Shown here in pieces: positions 11,868-22,039 of a stretch of 64,000 nt of DNA. A program made the position numbers and the translations under genes. The DNA lies in NCBI RefSeq assembly GCF_000350225.1, contig NW_005179057.1, forward strand, positions 254,534-318,533, given 5' to 3'. Positions within the stretch are counted from its first letter, which is position 1, and every line of letters begins with the position of its first letter. Under the pieces are notes generated by a model. That model ran no database searches. It had not been told where the DNA came from and saw nothing but the letters and a program-made list of their open reading frames with translations. This DNA is from Chondrus crispus. Its lineage: Eukaryota; Rhodophyta; Florideophyceae; Gigartinales; Gigartinaceae.

Positions 11868-12148
11868 CTAGCTGCCTCTTCCTTTTCCTTTTTCAATTGC
11901 GTCCAGGCTCTTGCCTGCCTCTCCCGTCCAGCGTCTTCGTCGCTGTCACTGCAAACGTCTGACGCGCCCTTCGAAGCCTTGTCGTACTCTTCATTGTTCG
12001 AGTGTTCTCTTTGGCCTTGAGTCTCCCTGACGTTTTCATGATTCTCTTGTGCAGCCCGTTGCATTCTGTCGAGGGTGAGCTCTCTTTCGGAAGAGGTCTT
12101 GCTAAACGCGATGAGTGCTGGAAGTAACACGGCCGTACAATACTGCAT
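11858..12148 (-). pseudogene. Charged C-terminal ORF running into the element C LTR
   Basis: About 96 codons, highly charged in the second half (SDSDEDAGRERQARAWTQLKKEKEEAASVV). The last codons and the TAA stop come from the first bases of the C LTR (TGTAGTATAA), so the natural 3' end was replaced by the insertion. It lies directly downstream of the J-domain ORF on the same strand and may be its next exon, but the exact splice sites were not found. Confidence 0.4.
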
Positions 12149-12175
12149 ATCCTCATCGATTTCTATGTACCGGAC

Positions 12176-12421
12176 TTAGCCCTCCGCTTGCTGCATAGCT
12201 CGCGTGAGGACCTTCATACACCTATCCGCACAGCGCGGTTGCACAGCCCGCACTTTGTCAGGGTGCACGAGAACTGCAAGATGGTTGTAGTTCTTTTTCA
12301 TTTCACGCAATGTTGCGTTTTGCGGAGATACGCAAAACACGTCCATGAGCGGTGTCACACCTGCTTCCACAGTAGCAAGGTGTTGAATGCCTTGAGACAT
12401 AGTCTGGGGCAATAGGCGCAT
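12176..12421 (-). CDS. J-domain (DnaJ-like) protein, short
   Basis: J domains stimulate Hsp70 ATPase through an HPD loop. The product from the ATG at 12,421 is 81 residues. It has a helix I/II-like segment (LMDVFCVSPQNATLREMKKNYNHLAVLVHPDK) with the HPD tripeptide. A shortened helix III follows (CADRCMKVLTRAMQQAEG), and the ORF ends where the usual AYxxLSD segment would follow. An upstream extension to 12,646 is open but unlike a J protein, and it contains one copy of a 31-bp direct repeat, so I chose the internal ATG. The gene is probably truncated: element C sits about 300 bp downstream and the following ORF is cut by its LTR. Confidence 0.55.
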   Translation of the reverse strand: MRLLPQTMSQGIQHLATVEAGVTPLMDVFCVSPQNATLREMKKNYNHLAVLVHPDKVRAVQPRCADRCMKVLTRAMQQAEG

Positions 12422-12518
12422 TTTGAAAATGAAGAGGAAGGGAGGACAGAAGAGGAGGGGCAAAGGGGTGACATGGGCATGGAGATAGCGAACGATGTCT
12501 GTTATGGAGGTGACAGTC

Positions 12519-12549
12519 GATAAGGGGGCCACACCGGCGTGGCGATAAT
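12519..12549. repeat. 31-bp direct repeat, left copy
   Basis: Matches 14,097-14,127 at 28 of 31 positions; the core ACACCGGCGTGGCGAT is identical. The two copies bracket the TFIP11-like remnant. Confidence 0.85.
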
Positions 12550-12689
12550 TGATCAAGAAAAGCGTCACCCAACCAGAAGCAAAATCTCCCCCGTTTTTTA
12601 GCATGCACCGAAAATCGCCAATAAGCGCAGAGCTCATAGAACGCAACTCATTTCACAGGAGAGGATCCGTCCCTCTCCACCTCGCTACG

Positions 12690-14101
12690 ATGTCCGCAAC
12701 TCGCTACCTCTCCCGCGGCCAGCTCCTCAAACTACGCCTCCTTCCAACCAAGTCCGACGTGGAAGAAGAGGCAAGTGCTGCATTTTTTGTGCGTCGGGGC
12801 CCCGTTGCTCGCTTCTACTGCTGCTAGACAGGCGATCGCCAAGGGCGACGGGAGGCTGATGCCCGGCATGGCGCACCGGTATGTAGATGCAGCGGCAAAC
12901 GTCAGAGAAAAGGGGAGGCTGGACTTTCGAGCGATGGCGTTTGAGCTCGGGTTAAGGCGGGGCAGGAGGAGAGACCATTTGTCGGTGGTTCTGGGAGTGT
13001 GGGATAGGAGGGAGGGTGGCACAGCACCCTGGCAGGAGATATTCAAGCTAGTGGAGAGGTTCACGGCGCTGAGGGAGATGAGCGCGGGCGTGACGGCAGA
13101 AAGGCCTGGGGTTACGGTTACGTGCGTGGTGGGGGATAGAGTGGGGGATGGGGACGGGGATGGCGTGGTGGAGAGGAAGAGTACAGAGGCGTGTGGAGAC
13201 TGGGAAGGGGCCCGTGGAGAGAGGGTAGGTGCGGGGCATTTTAATCTTACGAGGATGGTGGGAGAGGCGGTGTTGAGAATCTTGAAGGGAATCGAGTTGA
13301 ATGAAATCTCCTAATGTCGGGGATTGAGGAGAAGGAGATCAGGAGTTCTGCAGTCATGGGGAAAGTTGTTGTCAAGACCGGTCTTGTAGATTATTGGTGT
13401 GGCGAATGAAGGGTCCGCGTGGACTTCCTTTGCGACTGGCCTGGATGCAGAGACGAAGGAGTGACGCGTGTCTTGGCGGCGGGTTGGTCGCAGATTCAGG
13501 GTGAATCAGTTGGATGGCTCTGCGGTCCAGGCTGGCAGCGCGCTGGGTGGGAAAGGGGGCTGCTCGGTATATAGCGCAAAAGCGTCTGACAGAGGCGCTC
13601 GTGGAGGTAGTGTATAATCGGGCGGAGGGCAAGGTTGCTGAGTGCTTGTCGGCTGGGGCGCAGAGCACGAAGGGTCGAATTCGAGAGATGAAGCACGTAG
13701 GAAGGATACTGGCACTACCACGGGGGGTGGTGATGCAAGAGATGTATACAGCGCTATGCGCGCGGCTGATACTGCCGCGGATGCAAGGGGTGGTGATGCG
13801 GGCGGATTGGGACGCGGTCGAGGGGGCGTAGGTGGCAGATGTGCTGCGGGAGGTGCGAGATATGATGGCGGATGCCGTGATGGAGGCGTTCGCCGAAGAG
13901 AGTCTGGTGCCACGGTTGGTTAGGAGTGTAGAACAATGGAAGGACGAGGACGTGCCGCTGCACGTGTGGATACACCTGTGGTTACCGGTGGTGGGAAGGC
14001 GCGGCTTGGGAGAAGTGCTGGGGAGGGTGAGGGTGCCGGTGACGAAGCGGCTGGAGAAGTGGAGAAGCAGATACAGAATGGAGAGGACCGCACAGGGATA
14101 A
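12690..14101 (+). pseudogene. TFIP11/Ntr1-like (GCFC-domain) splicing factor remnant
   Basis: TFIP11 (yeast Ntr1) recruits the Prp43 helicase to take spliceosomes apart. The best evidence is near the 3' end: LVPRLVRSVEQWKDEDVPLH and then VWIHLWLPVVGRRGLGEV match the family pattern (W..., P.H.W.H.WLP, then a Leu-rich helix and a final KW). Upstream, LILPRMQGVVMRADWDAVEGA fits the preceding GCFC segment. The frame is broken: a TAG at 13829-13831 splits these two segments, the part at 12,775-13,314 (GVWDRREGGTAPWQEIFKLV) stops early, and no single frame joins it to the rest. The usual G-patch was not seen. Element B inserted 26 bp after the last stop. Confidence 0.5.
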
Positions 14102-14127
14102 GGCGGCGACACCGGCGTGGCGATCAT
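14097..14127. repeat. 31-bp direct repeat, right copy
   Basis: Second copy of the repeat at 12,519-12,549. Its last five bases (ATCAT) are the target site used by element B. Confidence 0.85.
14123..14127. repeat. Target-site duplication of element B, left (ATCAT)
   Basis: ATCAT directly precedes the TG of the left LTR and recurs at 27,879-27,883 directly after the CA of the right LTR. A 5-bp duplication is standard for Ty3/gypsy integration and fixes both ends of the element. Confidence 0.92.
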
Positions 14128-14702
14128 TGTAGCATATCCCCCTCCCTCAATTAGATTTAGATTAGATTTATAACAGTAGAGCCCGAGCTCTACAGTACCT
14201 CAGTGCGCGCACACACGTGTACAACACGTGTGCTGCCAGCCCCGACGGCTGACAGCACTACAGTGCAGGCCGACCTGCACTACTGTAATGTTATGATAGG
14301 TGACCCTGTACATTAAATATGAGCGGACCGCCGGCGGTGGAGGACGACAAGCACGGACTTGTCAAGGATCCTCCACCTTGGTCCGCCCGCTTACTTTTAG
14401 GTACTTCCGTCCGTTTTACCTAGAACTAGCACCGCGCGCGGGTTGAGGACGCGCGTAGCACGCCCACGAGCCGGCTCCGCCTCCGCCCGTCGGTACTGGA
14501 TCGTCACCCAGTACCGCTCCGGGGCGTCGAGGCGTAGAACCGCTCGTGCGTGCGCGCGTCCTCCCCGATCCCGCTCTACCACCGCTACCTCGAGCCCGTG
14601 CTCGGTACCGTGGGTGGGCCGTGCTTCTATCTTCCCGCCGATCGGGGTCTTCCCGAACTGTCAGTACTCACCCCCCTCGTCGTTGGGGGTGATTATACTA
14701 CA
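14128..14702 (+). repeat. 5' LTR of element B (575 bp)
   Basis: TGTAG...CTACA ends. Near the start is ATTAGATTTAGATTAG. At 14,176-14,280 a run of hairpins shares the loop CCGA: GTAGAGC-CCGA-GCTCTAC, a GCTGCCAGCC/GGCTGACAGC stem with loop CCGAC, and GTGCAGG-CCGA-CCTGCAC. A CACACGTGT/ACACGTGTG stem also lies in this run. Confidence 0.95.
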
Positions 14703-14723
14703 GTGGTCTCCCGACCTAGAAGA
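14703..14723 (+). promoter_or_regulatory. Primer-binding segment of element B
   Basis: GTGGTCTCCCGACC plus TAGAAGA follows the LTR immediately and is conserved exactly in element C. TGG one base inside the LTR edge is the expected partner of a tRNA CCA end. Confidence 0.7.
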
Positions 14724-14779
14724 CTCTCAAGATCGAACCGAGAAGACTATCGTTTACCTCCGCGTCCGTACGCGTCGAG

Positions 14780-17339
14780 ATGAGTGGCGAATATCCCACC
14801 TCGATTCGCTCGGAGCCCGCCGATGTGCGAGAGGCCGCGCTCCGCGTCCGAGTCGGCGACGGCGACGCTGGTCCCCGAGACCGCGAACGGTCGCCCGACT
14901 TCTGCGAAGGACGCGCTCGCGCGATGTACGATCGCATCGCGGAGTATATCGAAGATGTCCGAACATCCCTCCGTATCGACGTCTCCGACAGCGTCTACGC
15001 CCGCTGTATGGATGAGTTGCGCTCCCTCCGCGAAGGAAGGTTTGAGCGCATAACTCAGTCCTTGGAGAACCTGCGCGCTCTCGTCGACCAGCTACAGTCC
15101 CGTTTGGTACTGGTCGAAGAGGCGCGCATCGATTCCCCCGCCGTGGACGTTGCGGGTCGACCTGCGAGTGCAAACTCCGGGGTCCGACGCGACCCGCAAC
15201 CCTTCCCATCAGCCGAACAGATGGCAGCGTTCGCGCACATGGCGGCGGAGCTCAACTCAACGCGCCGCCGTGCCCGTGAGATGGAACAGACCTCGGCCGA
15301 GAGGCCGCCCGGAGCCCCCTCGAGTGGGCCCGGTGCCACTGTTCCTCCGGGCGCATCCGGAGCGCAGGAGTGGCCCCCGACTGGAGCCGTCACCAGTCGG
15401 AGGGCGGAGGACATCAAGCCGACGGCCGACGCGAACTTCGCGTCCGAGACTCAAGCCCTGCCGTATGCATCCGGAAGCATGCGGCAGTCCCGACGGGTAC
15501 CGGACGAACCCGACCGTGGCCGTGGAGGAGTCGCCCGCGGATCAGGGGAACCGATTCTCCCCCTCGAACCTCGCTGGGGCGGCTACCAGCCAGCGGATCT
15601 TACCGCGCATCCCGGCCCCGTCGACGTCCGAACGTTGCCCGTCACGCCGTTCGGAACGTTGGGCCCCGCCGAACCCGGGCTCGAGCCCGTCCACACCATG
15701 ATACAGGAGTTCAGCGCCGTCGCGAACTACCGCATGTATCGGTTGGACAACACCTCGAGGCTCGTTACCTCGGGTGACGCGGGACAGATCGCGAAGTACG
15801 TCCAACGCTGCCGTGGGCTCCGTCCCACGATGAAGAGCTTCGACGGTACTGACGCGATTCAGTTGCTCCCGTTTCTGAAGGATATCCGGATAACCTTCAA
15901 TGCCCAGCACCTGACCGAAGGTGTGGCAATCCGTGTCTTCGCTCACTTCCTCGAGCGGGACGCGGAGCGGTTGTATACGAGTTACACCATGCGCGGCCTC
16001 CGCGCCGGCCAGCTCCACGACGACACGAGCTGGCCTGGCCTCGTCAACCAATTTATCAAACGCTACCTAACCGACGACGTGTTGGGGGAAGCGTTTGACG
16101 CTGTCGCGTCGGCGCGACAGCTTCCTCACGAAACCGAGAACACGTTCGCAGACCGGCTGGAATCCGCCGCGTTCCGATGCACGGCCGTGTTCTCAGAACA
16201 AGCTCTCGCGCACTACTTCGTGCGCGGACTGTCCACTGCGACCCGGGCTGCAGTGGCAGAGACGATGCAAAGGTTGCCCGGACAACAGAAGACCGAACTC
16301 TCAACGATTCGCCGTATCGCAACGGCCGAGGGTACAACCTACCGCGCCCGTCGCGGGTTGCCGCTGCCGGACCCGAAGCCGGCAGCGAAGGGAGTCCGAA
16401 CTCCAAGGTCGCACGGAACAAGTTCGCCGGCGACCGCCCTCCACATTGGAGAAGATGAGTGGCAGGCCGACCCTGTCCTCATTACACAAGGCTTCGACCG
16501 GGCGGGAGGCCGACCCCCTACGCCAGCTTCCACTGGTTTGACTGGAAGCTTCGCAACGGCGTTCGCGCACACGCCAAGGGCCACGGGTGGTCCGAACCAC
16601 AACATGGCCGAGCTGGATATCTCCCGTCGAGAAGGAGACCGCGGGCTGCCCAACGTGCCTCGACTCACCGATGAGGAGGCACGCCACGCGGCGACTTTCG
16701 CGTCGACCGATGGCAGCGCATACATTTGTTGGCTGTGCCGGACGTACGGCCACGCCATGTACGCGTGTCCGTTCCTGTCGCCTGAACAACGTCAGTTCAC
16801 GGCGTACAGGAACTACCGCTATCAGATGGAGACGCGCCCCGAATGCGCAATCTCATCCAGCAGTCTACGCGGGAAGCCCGAGGCCCGCGGCGAGGTAACC
16901 CGAGTCGATCGGGTAGGGGCGTCCGTTATGCCCCTCGTGAAGGCGGGTACCGATACCCGGGGACCGATCAAAGGGATCGACGTGACCCTCGTCGGATGGA
17001 TACGCGATATACCCGTCGAGATGGGCGAGGCGACCGGGGCCGACCCCCGTTGCCCCAAGGAGTACAGAACGCCATCATGTACCTCCAAGATTGGGCTGGG
17101 GAGACGCACCCCCAGCCCACGAAGGAGGCGGAGGAGAGCCCGTTCTCTCCGCCCCTCGAATATTGCAACGGCCGGACGTTGCAATCCAAGGCCACGAAGT
17201 ATCCGATTACTTCTTAGAAGATGCCCAGTCGGGGTGGGGAAACCGTCCCCATCCTCGCGGCCAGGGGCCCGTCGACGCGTTAGCTAACGATAGCCAAGCG
17301 AATAGCACTGACAGCTCGGGTAGTTCGAAAACCCCGTAA
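14780..17339 (+). pseudogene. Gag of element B, frame changes after the zinc knuckle
   Basis: Capsid/nucleocapsid polyprotein. The ATG at 14,780 opens an 835-residue frame. Its N-terminal 120 residues carry a coiled-coil-like segment (SLRIDVSDSVYARCMDELRS). A Pro/Ser/Arg linker follows, then a retrotransposon-gag core (DAIQLLPFLKDIRITFNAQH through TSYTMRGLRAGQL). The CCHC knuckle CWLCRTYGHAMYAC is near residue 650. Compared with element C, the frame shifts near 16,840 and again near 17,100-17,130; the homologous tail then ends ...SSGSSKTP at the TAA at 17337-17339. The two indels should leave this copy making a knuckle-containing but tail-less Gag that cannot read directly into pol. Confidence 0.85.
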
Positions 17340-17374
17340 AGACGGTTACGTTCGCGCGGTCGCGTGAACCGTCT
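17324..17374 (+). promoter_or_regulatory. Gag/pol minus-one overlap with downstream stem-loop
   Basis: The pol frame is open from just after a TAG at 17321, overlaps the last five codons of the gag tail and continues through the gag TAA. Starting at that stop, AAGACGGTTACG pairs with CGTGAACCGTCTT (about 11 pairs, one bulge). Element C keeps the same overlap length and the same stem-loop on the minus strand at about 8,803-8,853. This is the layout of a programmed minus-one frameshift, although the slip site is not a canonical heptamer. Confidence 0.5.
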
Positions 17375-20300
17375 TGTCACACCAACCTTGACCCGCCCCT
17401 ATTTGTCCCCGGCGGGGGAGGGGAATGTTTACCGATATTATTCCCCTCAACCCCGCACAAGCGCACCGAGACACCCGTAAGCTCGGTGCGAAAGGAAGAA
17501 GATGCTGAGGCAACCGTGAGCCCGGCGCACACGGAGGAAGGCACTGTGGAAACCGTGAGCCAAGTGCCTAACAAGAAGCGCATCGAACGCGCCAGCGGCC
17601 CGACCCAGGGGGACCCGAGGCCGCCAGAAGAATTCAAGCCGCGTACGAACGCGATTTGTCGCGGGGACGCGGCCGACCGAAGGGCGCCCCGCGACCAAGG
17701 CCGAAGGACGCGGAAGAGAAGTCGGAACCGGCGCCGGCGGCCCAGGCGGAACGATCTCGCCGAGCCGGGCACGCCGAAGGTGGTCGACGGCGTCATTTGC
17801 CTTATGACGTCGAAGATTTACAACGTCCTCGGCTCGATAGCCACGGAGGGAAATGCCTTCAAGCCCCGCACGATCGCCGTTGATACGTGCTCGGGGTACA
17901 ATCTGGTGAGGAAGGCGGACCTTCCTCCCGATTGGTCACGGTACGTCATCTGCGACGCGCCACTGCCCCGATTGGCAGGCGCGAATAGCAACCCACTTAA
18001 GCTCTCGGCCTTCGTACGCCTGGCCGTGCGGTTGAGGAACACGACGTTCCGAATTCCGTTCGTCGTGGCGGACCAGCTCGCCGTCCCGGTCCTCCTTGGT
18101 ACGGCCTTCATCGATACACACGTACGAAGTATTGACATCGAAGCTCAACGGTTGGAGCTCCGCCAAGGTGGCTCCGTTGCCATCGTCGACGGAAACGGGG
18201 AGCCGACTCCCCCAACCAGGCGGCACGGACGTCAGACAAACCGGGCTGACGCACGCGACGAAGCCCCGCAGGCGATCCGAATCGCCAGCTGGGTTACCAT
18301 TCCCGCGAGGTCGCAGGCCCGTGTGCGCGTTACGACGACGGGGAGGGGACTGGTGTTTATAGAGCCGAAGCCGTCACTCCAACACCGACATGGAATGAGG
18401 CTGACAAACGGCGTTGTCGAGGTCCTGCCGAACCAGACCTTCGACGTCGTCGTCGCGAACTTTTCGCGACAGGAAAGGCGGCTTCCGAAGCACACCGTCG
18501 TGGGATACGCGAAGGGCAACTCCCTCGCCATCTTGACGCCCGAACGTCGCATCGCCGAGGGGATCGCGCACGCGCTACACCTCACCGACTTGACCGATCA
18601 AGTCGGAACGGCAGGAGCTGGTCGACCAGGCTCCGCCCAGGGGGCAACCGTTGAGAAGAGAGGAGCCGGTACGGACGGCCGACCGGCGAAGTGCGCGCCG
18701 CCGGAAGGGGGCACCGCACCCGCCTCTGAAAAGGATCCCGATAATCCGCCGGAGGATTGGGAAAAAGAAATCGACTTGTCATACATCGATGATGACAAGT
18801 TCCGGGTCCACGTGCTCGAGATGCTCCGTAAGCACTCGAGTCTGTGGAGCGGGGCGCTCGGAACGATCCGAGCGACCGAACACCGCATTCCCCTCGAACC
18901 GGGTACGAAGCCGATACGTTCAATGCCCTACCGAAAGGGGCCGGCTATGCGTGAGATGGTCGCCAAGGAAGTCAACAAAATGTTGAACGCAAGGGTAATC
19001 GAACCTGCGAGCACCGAGTGGGCGTCCCCCGTGGTGCTCGTACCGAAGAAAGACGGCTCTCTTCGGTTCTGCGTGGACTACCGGCGTCTCAACGCAAAGA
19101 CGGCAGCGGATTCGTATCCGCTGCCCCGGATGGACGACTGCATCGATTCGCTCGGAGATGCAGCCGTCTTTACGACGTTGGACTGCAATTCCGGTTATTG
19201 GCAGATCCCCGTCGCTCCGGAAGACCGGGACAAGACCACGTTCACTACGCGTATGGGAACGTTTCGCCATTTGCGTATGCCGTTCGGGCTAAAAGGGGCA
19301 CCGGCCACCTTCCAACGTGCCCTCGACATCATCCTATCTGGCGTCCGATGGCAGATATGCCTCGTCTACCTGGATGATGTCATCGTGTTCTCCCGTACGC
19401 ACGGAGAACACGCAAAGCATCTCGACACTGTCTTGAGCTTGCTGAGGAGCGCCGGAATCTCCCTCAAGCTCAAGAAGTGTAGCTTCTTCCAACCGAAGGT
19501 GCACTACCTGGGGCACGTCATTTCCCCAGGTAAGCTGAGCGTCGCCGAAGCGGCGGCGGACGCCTTTAAGACGTTCACGTTTCCGAGGACGTTGACGCAG
19601 GTGCGCTCGTACCTCGGAGCGTGCAACGTCTACCGCCGCTTCGTGAAGGGGTTCGCGAAGATTGCGCGCCCATTAACGGACATGACGCGCAAGGACGCCG
19701 ACCCCAACTTCGACGACCCGACCGAGCTGCAACTTCAAGCGTTCGAAGCGTTGAGGGAGCGGATGATTTCCCCGCCGATCCTAGCATTGCCGCGGTACGG
19801 TCGGCCGTACATGATCGACACGGATGCTAGTGCCTATCAACTGGGCTGTACATTGCTCCAGGAACACGAAGGCGCCAACGACTGGCGCCCCGTGGGGTAT
19901 TGGTCGTACTCACTGTCCGATAGTGAGCGCAACTACAGCGCTACGGAGCGCGAATGCTTTGCCGTAGTGTGGGCCGTCCGCACACTACGGCCGTACATCG
20001 AAGGTACCAAGTTCATCGTCCGGACGGACCATGATGCCCTCCGATGGCTTATGTCCCTCACGGAGAGTTCCGGAAGGCTTACCCGGTGGCGACTGCGGTT
20101 GGCGGAATACGACTTCACCATCCAGTACCGCCCCGGGCGCGTGCACCAGGTGCCCGATGCCCTGTCACGCCTCGTGTCGCCAAGGGTCACCGACGACCGT
20201 CGCCCAGTCGTCGAAGTGGTTGACGACATTCCCACCTTCGATGCGGATACGACCGTTCGTGACATGTCGGACGAGCTCGCGGACCACGTCTGTACCGCGA

Positions 20301-22039
20301 GCTGCGATCACAAGGCCGTCCATGTCTTCGTGACAACAAGGAACCAAGCCGGATCGCGAAGAGGTTCGCGCGTCCGTACGCGCGACGAGCCGAGGGGCGA
20401 CGACGAGGCCCCCGCTCTTGAAGGACCCACCTCGTTCTGGGAGGAGAACGACGAGTTCGACGCTGTCGACATCGAGCGCGCCGAACAACCCGAAGTTGGC
20501 GCGCCCGCCTCCACGGTCGCCCCTCCGCAGGACGACCTTCCGGCCCCTCTTACGTTAGAGGAGGTAGCCGAAGAGCAACACGTGGATGACTTCTGCCAGA
20601 CCGTACTGGCACGACAGTCAGAGTCCCGGGACTCCGCGTTCTTCGAGGACCACCACGGGGTGCTCAAACGGAGACACCCCTTCGACCCTGACATCGTGCA
20701 GGTCGTGGTGCCACGGACGCTACCGGCTCGGCTTCTCCAGCTCTGCCACACACCAACCATCGCGGGGCACCCGGGCCAGAACCGTATGTACTTCGCGCTC
20801 CGTCGCGAGTACTACTGGCCCCATCTCGCTGCAGATGTCGCAGCTACGGTGCGAGGGTGCCGAACATGCGCGATGAACCGTGTTAAATTGCGGAAACACC
20901 TCAACCGTTTGAAGTTGTTTCCGGCAACACGGCCGCTTGAGAGCCTCGCCATCGACATCTTGGGACCGCTACCCAAGACGAAGGCAGGGAAACGGTTCCT
21001 TCTCGTAATTACGGACCGTTTCACCAAGCTGACTCAAGTTGTGGCACTGCGGACCGTAACCGCGTACACGGTCGCCGTCGCGTTCTGCGACGCGTGGGTA
21101 TTTAAATACGGCGTCCCACGCTCGTTACTGTCGGATAACGGACCGCAGTTTAACGCGAAGTTCTTCCACAGCACGTGCTGTGTCCTGGGGGTGACGAACT
21201 TGTACACTTCGGCGTACCACCCCCACACGAACGGGCAGGTCGAGCGATACAACCGGACCATCGCTTCGATGTTACGCAATTACGTCGGCGAACATCAGGA
21301 CGACTGGGACGTGTACGTGGGGCCGCTCAAGTACGCGTACAACTCCCACGTACATCGTACGACGAGTACCACGCCCTTCGAGCTCGTCCTCAGCCGACCC
21401 CCGCCGGAGTTCTCTCTACGTAGAGCCGACGGTGACGCGCCCCCGTCCGATAGGGGCAACGCGCGCGCTGAGTTCCTCAAGACGTTGGACGACACGATCC
21501 AGAAGGCGTACGGGAGCCTGCGCCGGACGCAGGCTCGGTACAAGCGCGACTTCGATAAGCGCGTCAGACGGCTCAACGCACGTATCAAGCCAGGTAATTA
21601 CGTCTACCTGAACCCCACCGATGGGGCAAAGACGTCTAACAAACTCGCGTCGCCCGCCGTTGGGCCATACCGGGTACTCGCCAACGACCGGCGAACCATC
21701 ACGATCGATCGTGATGGTGTTACCGAGCGCGTCTCCGCAGACTGCTGCGTGTACGCGCCACCACCGACGGGCGCGCCACGGGCGTGTACGACAACCCCAA
21801 GTGACCTTGCCGACAAGGTCACCGAGGGCACGCAGTATGCCGTGGAACGATTACTCCGGCATCGAGCCATGGAGGACGGAACAATCGAGTTCCTCATCAA
21901 GTGGGCGGATTACGACACGCCCACTTGGACCGCACGGAATCACGTCCCGGAGGAGTTGGTGTCTCGTTACGCCCAACGCCTCCGGAGGCGCACCGGCAGA
22001 GGCCTCATCTCAGACGTGAACGCGGACGTTCACGCTTAA
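17324..22039 (+). CDS. Pol polyprotein: protease, RT, RNase H, integrase, chromodomain
   Basis: It makes and integrates retroelement cDNA. After a basic linker come these domains: a retropepsin with an unusual active-site loop DTCSG (about 17,881); reverse transcriptase with VYLDDVIVFS (about 19,362-19,391); RNase H starting MIDTDASAYQLG (19,810); and an integrase zinc finger (H, AGHPGQ, then CRTC). The integrase core follows with Asp in AIDILGPL, Asp in LLSDNGPQF and Glu in TNGQVERYNR. A GPY/F-type region (GPYRVL) comes next, and a chromodomain at about 21,830-21,990 (EFLIKWADYDTPTWTARNHV). The frame has no stop over 4.7 kb and every catalytic residue checked is present. There is no ATG near the start, so expression probably depends on frameshifting from gag. 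It ends with TAA. Confidence 0.95.
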   Translation, partial: FENPVKTVTFARSREPSCHTNLDPPLFVPGGGGECLPILFPSTPHKRTETPVSSVRKEEDAEATVSPAHTEEGTVETVSQVPNKKRIERASGPTQGDPRPPEEFKPRTNAICRGDAADRRAPRDQGRRTRKRSRNRRRRPRRNDLAEPGTPKVVDGVICLMTSKIYNVLGSIATEGNAFKPRTIAVDTCSGYNLVRKADLPPDWSRYVICDAPLPRLAGANSNPLKLSAFVRLAVRLRNTTFRIPFVVADQLAVPVLLGTAFIDTHVRSIDIEAQRLELRQGGSVAIVDGNGEPTPPTRRHGRQTNRADARDEAPQAIRIASWVTIPARSQARVRVTTTGRGLVFIEPKPSLQHRHGMRLTNGVVEVLPNQTFDVVVANFSRQERRLPKHTVVGYAKGNSLAILTPERRIAEGIAHALHLTDLTDQVGTAGAGRPGSAQGATVEKRGAGTDGRPAKCAPPEGGTAPASEKDPDNPPEDWEKEIDLSYIDDDKFRVHVLEMLRKHSSLWSGALGTIRATEHRIPLEPGTKPIRSMPYRKGPAMREMVAKEVNKMLNARVIEPASTEWASPVVLVPKKDGSLRFCVDYRRLNAKTAADSYPLPRMDDCIDSLGDAAVFTTLDCNSGYWQIPVAPEDRDKTTFTTRMGTFRHLRMPFGLKGAPATFQRALDIILSGVRWQICLVYLDDVIVFSRTHGEHAKHLDTVLSLLRSAGISLKLKKCSFFQPKVHYLGHVISPGKLSVAEAAADAFKTFTFPRTLTQVRSYLGACNVYRRFVKGFAKIARPLTDMTRKDADPNFDDPTELQLQAFEALRERMISPPILALPRYGRPYMIDTDASAYQLGCTLLQEHEGANDWRPVGYWSYSLSDSERNYSATERECFAVVWAVRTLRPYIEGTKFIVRTDHDALRWLMSLTESSGRLTRWRLRLAEYDFTIQYRPGRVHQVPDALSRLVSPRVTDDRRPVVEVVDDIPTFDADTTVRDMSDELADHVCTASCDHKAVHVFVTTRNQAGSRRGSRVRTRDEPRGDDEAPALEGPTSFWEENDEFDAVDIERAEQPEVGAPASTVAPPQDDLPAPLTLEEVAEEQHVDDFCQTVLARQSESRDSAFFEDHHGVLKRRHPFDPDIVQVVVPRTLPARLLQLCHTPTIAGHPGQNRMYFALRREYYWPHLAADVAATVRGCRTCAMNRVKLRKHLNRLKLFPATRPLESLAIDILGPLPKTKAGKRFLLVITDRFTKLTQVVALRTVTAYTVAVAFCDAWVFKYGVPRSLLSDNGPQFNAKFFHSTCCVLGVTNLYTSAYHPHTNGQVERYNRTIASMLRNYVGEHQDDWDVYVGPLKYAYNSHVHRTTSTTPFELVLSRPPPEFSLRRADGDAPPSDRGNARAEFLKTLDDTIQKAYGSLRRTQARYKRDFDKRVRRLNARIKPGNYVYLNPTDGAKTSNKLASPAVGPYRVLANDRRTITIDRDGVTERVSADCCVYAPPPTGAPRACTTTPSDLADKVTEGTQYAVERLLRHRAMEDGTIEFLIKWADYDTPTWTARNHVPEELVSRYAQRLRRRTGRGLISDVNADVHA

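Noticed and set aside
12421-12646. N-terminal extension of the J-domain ORF to 12,646
   Set aside because: The sequence is unlike J proteins and includes the 31-bp direct repeat; the internal Met directly before the J domain is more plausible.
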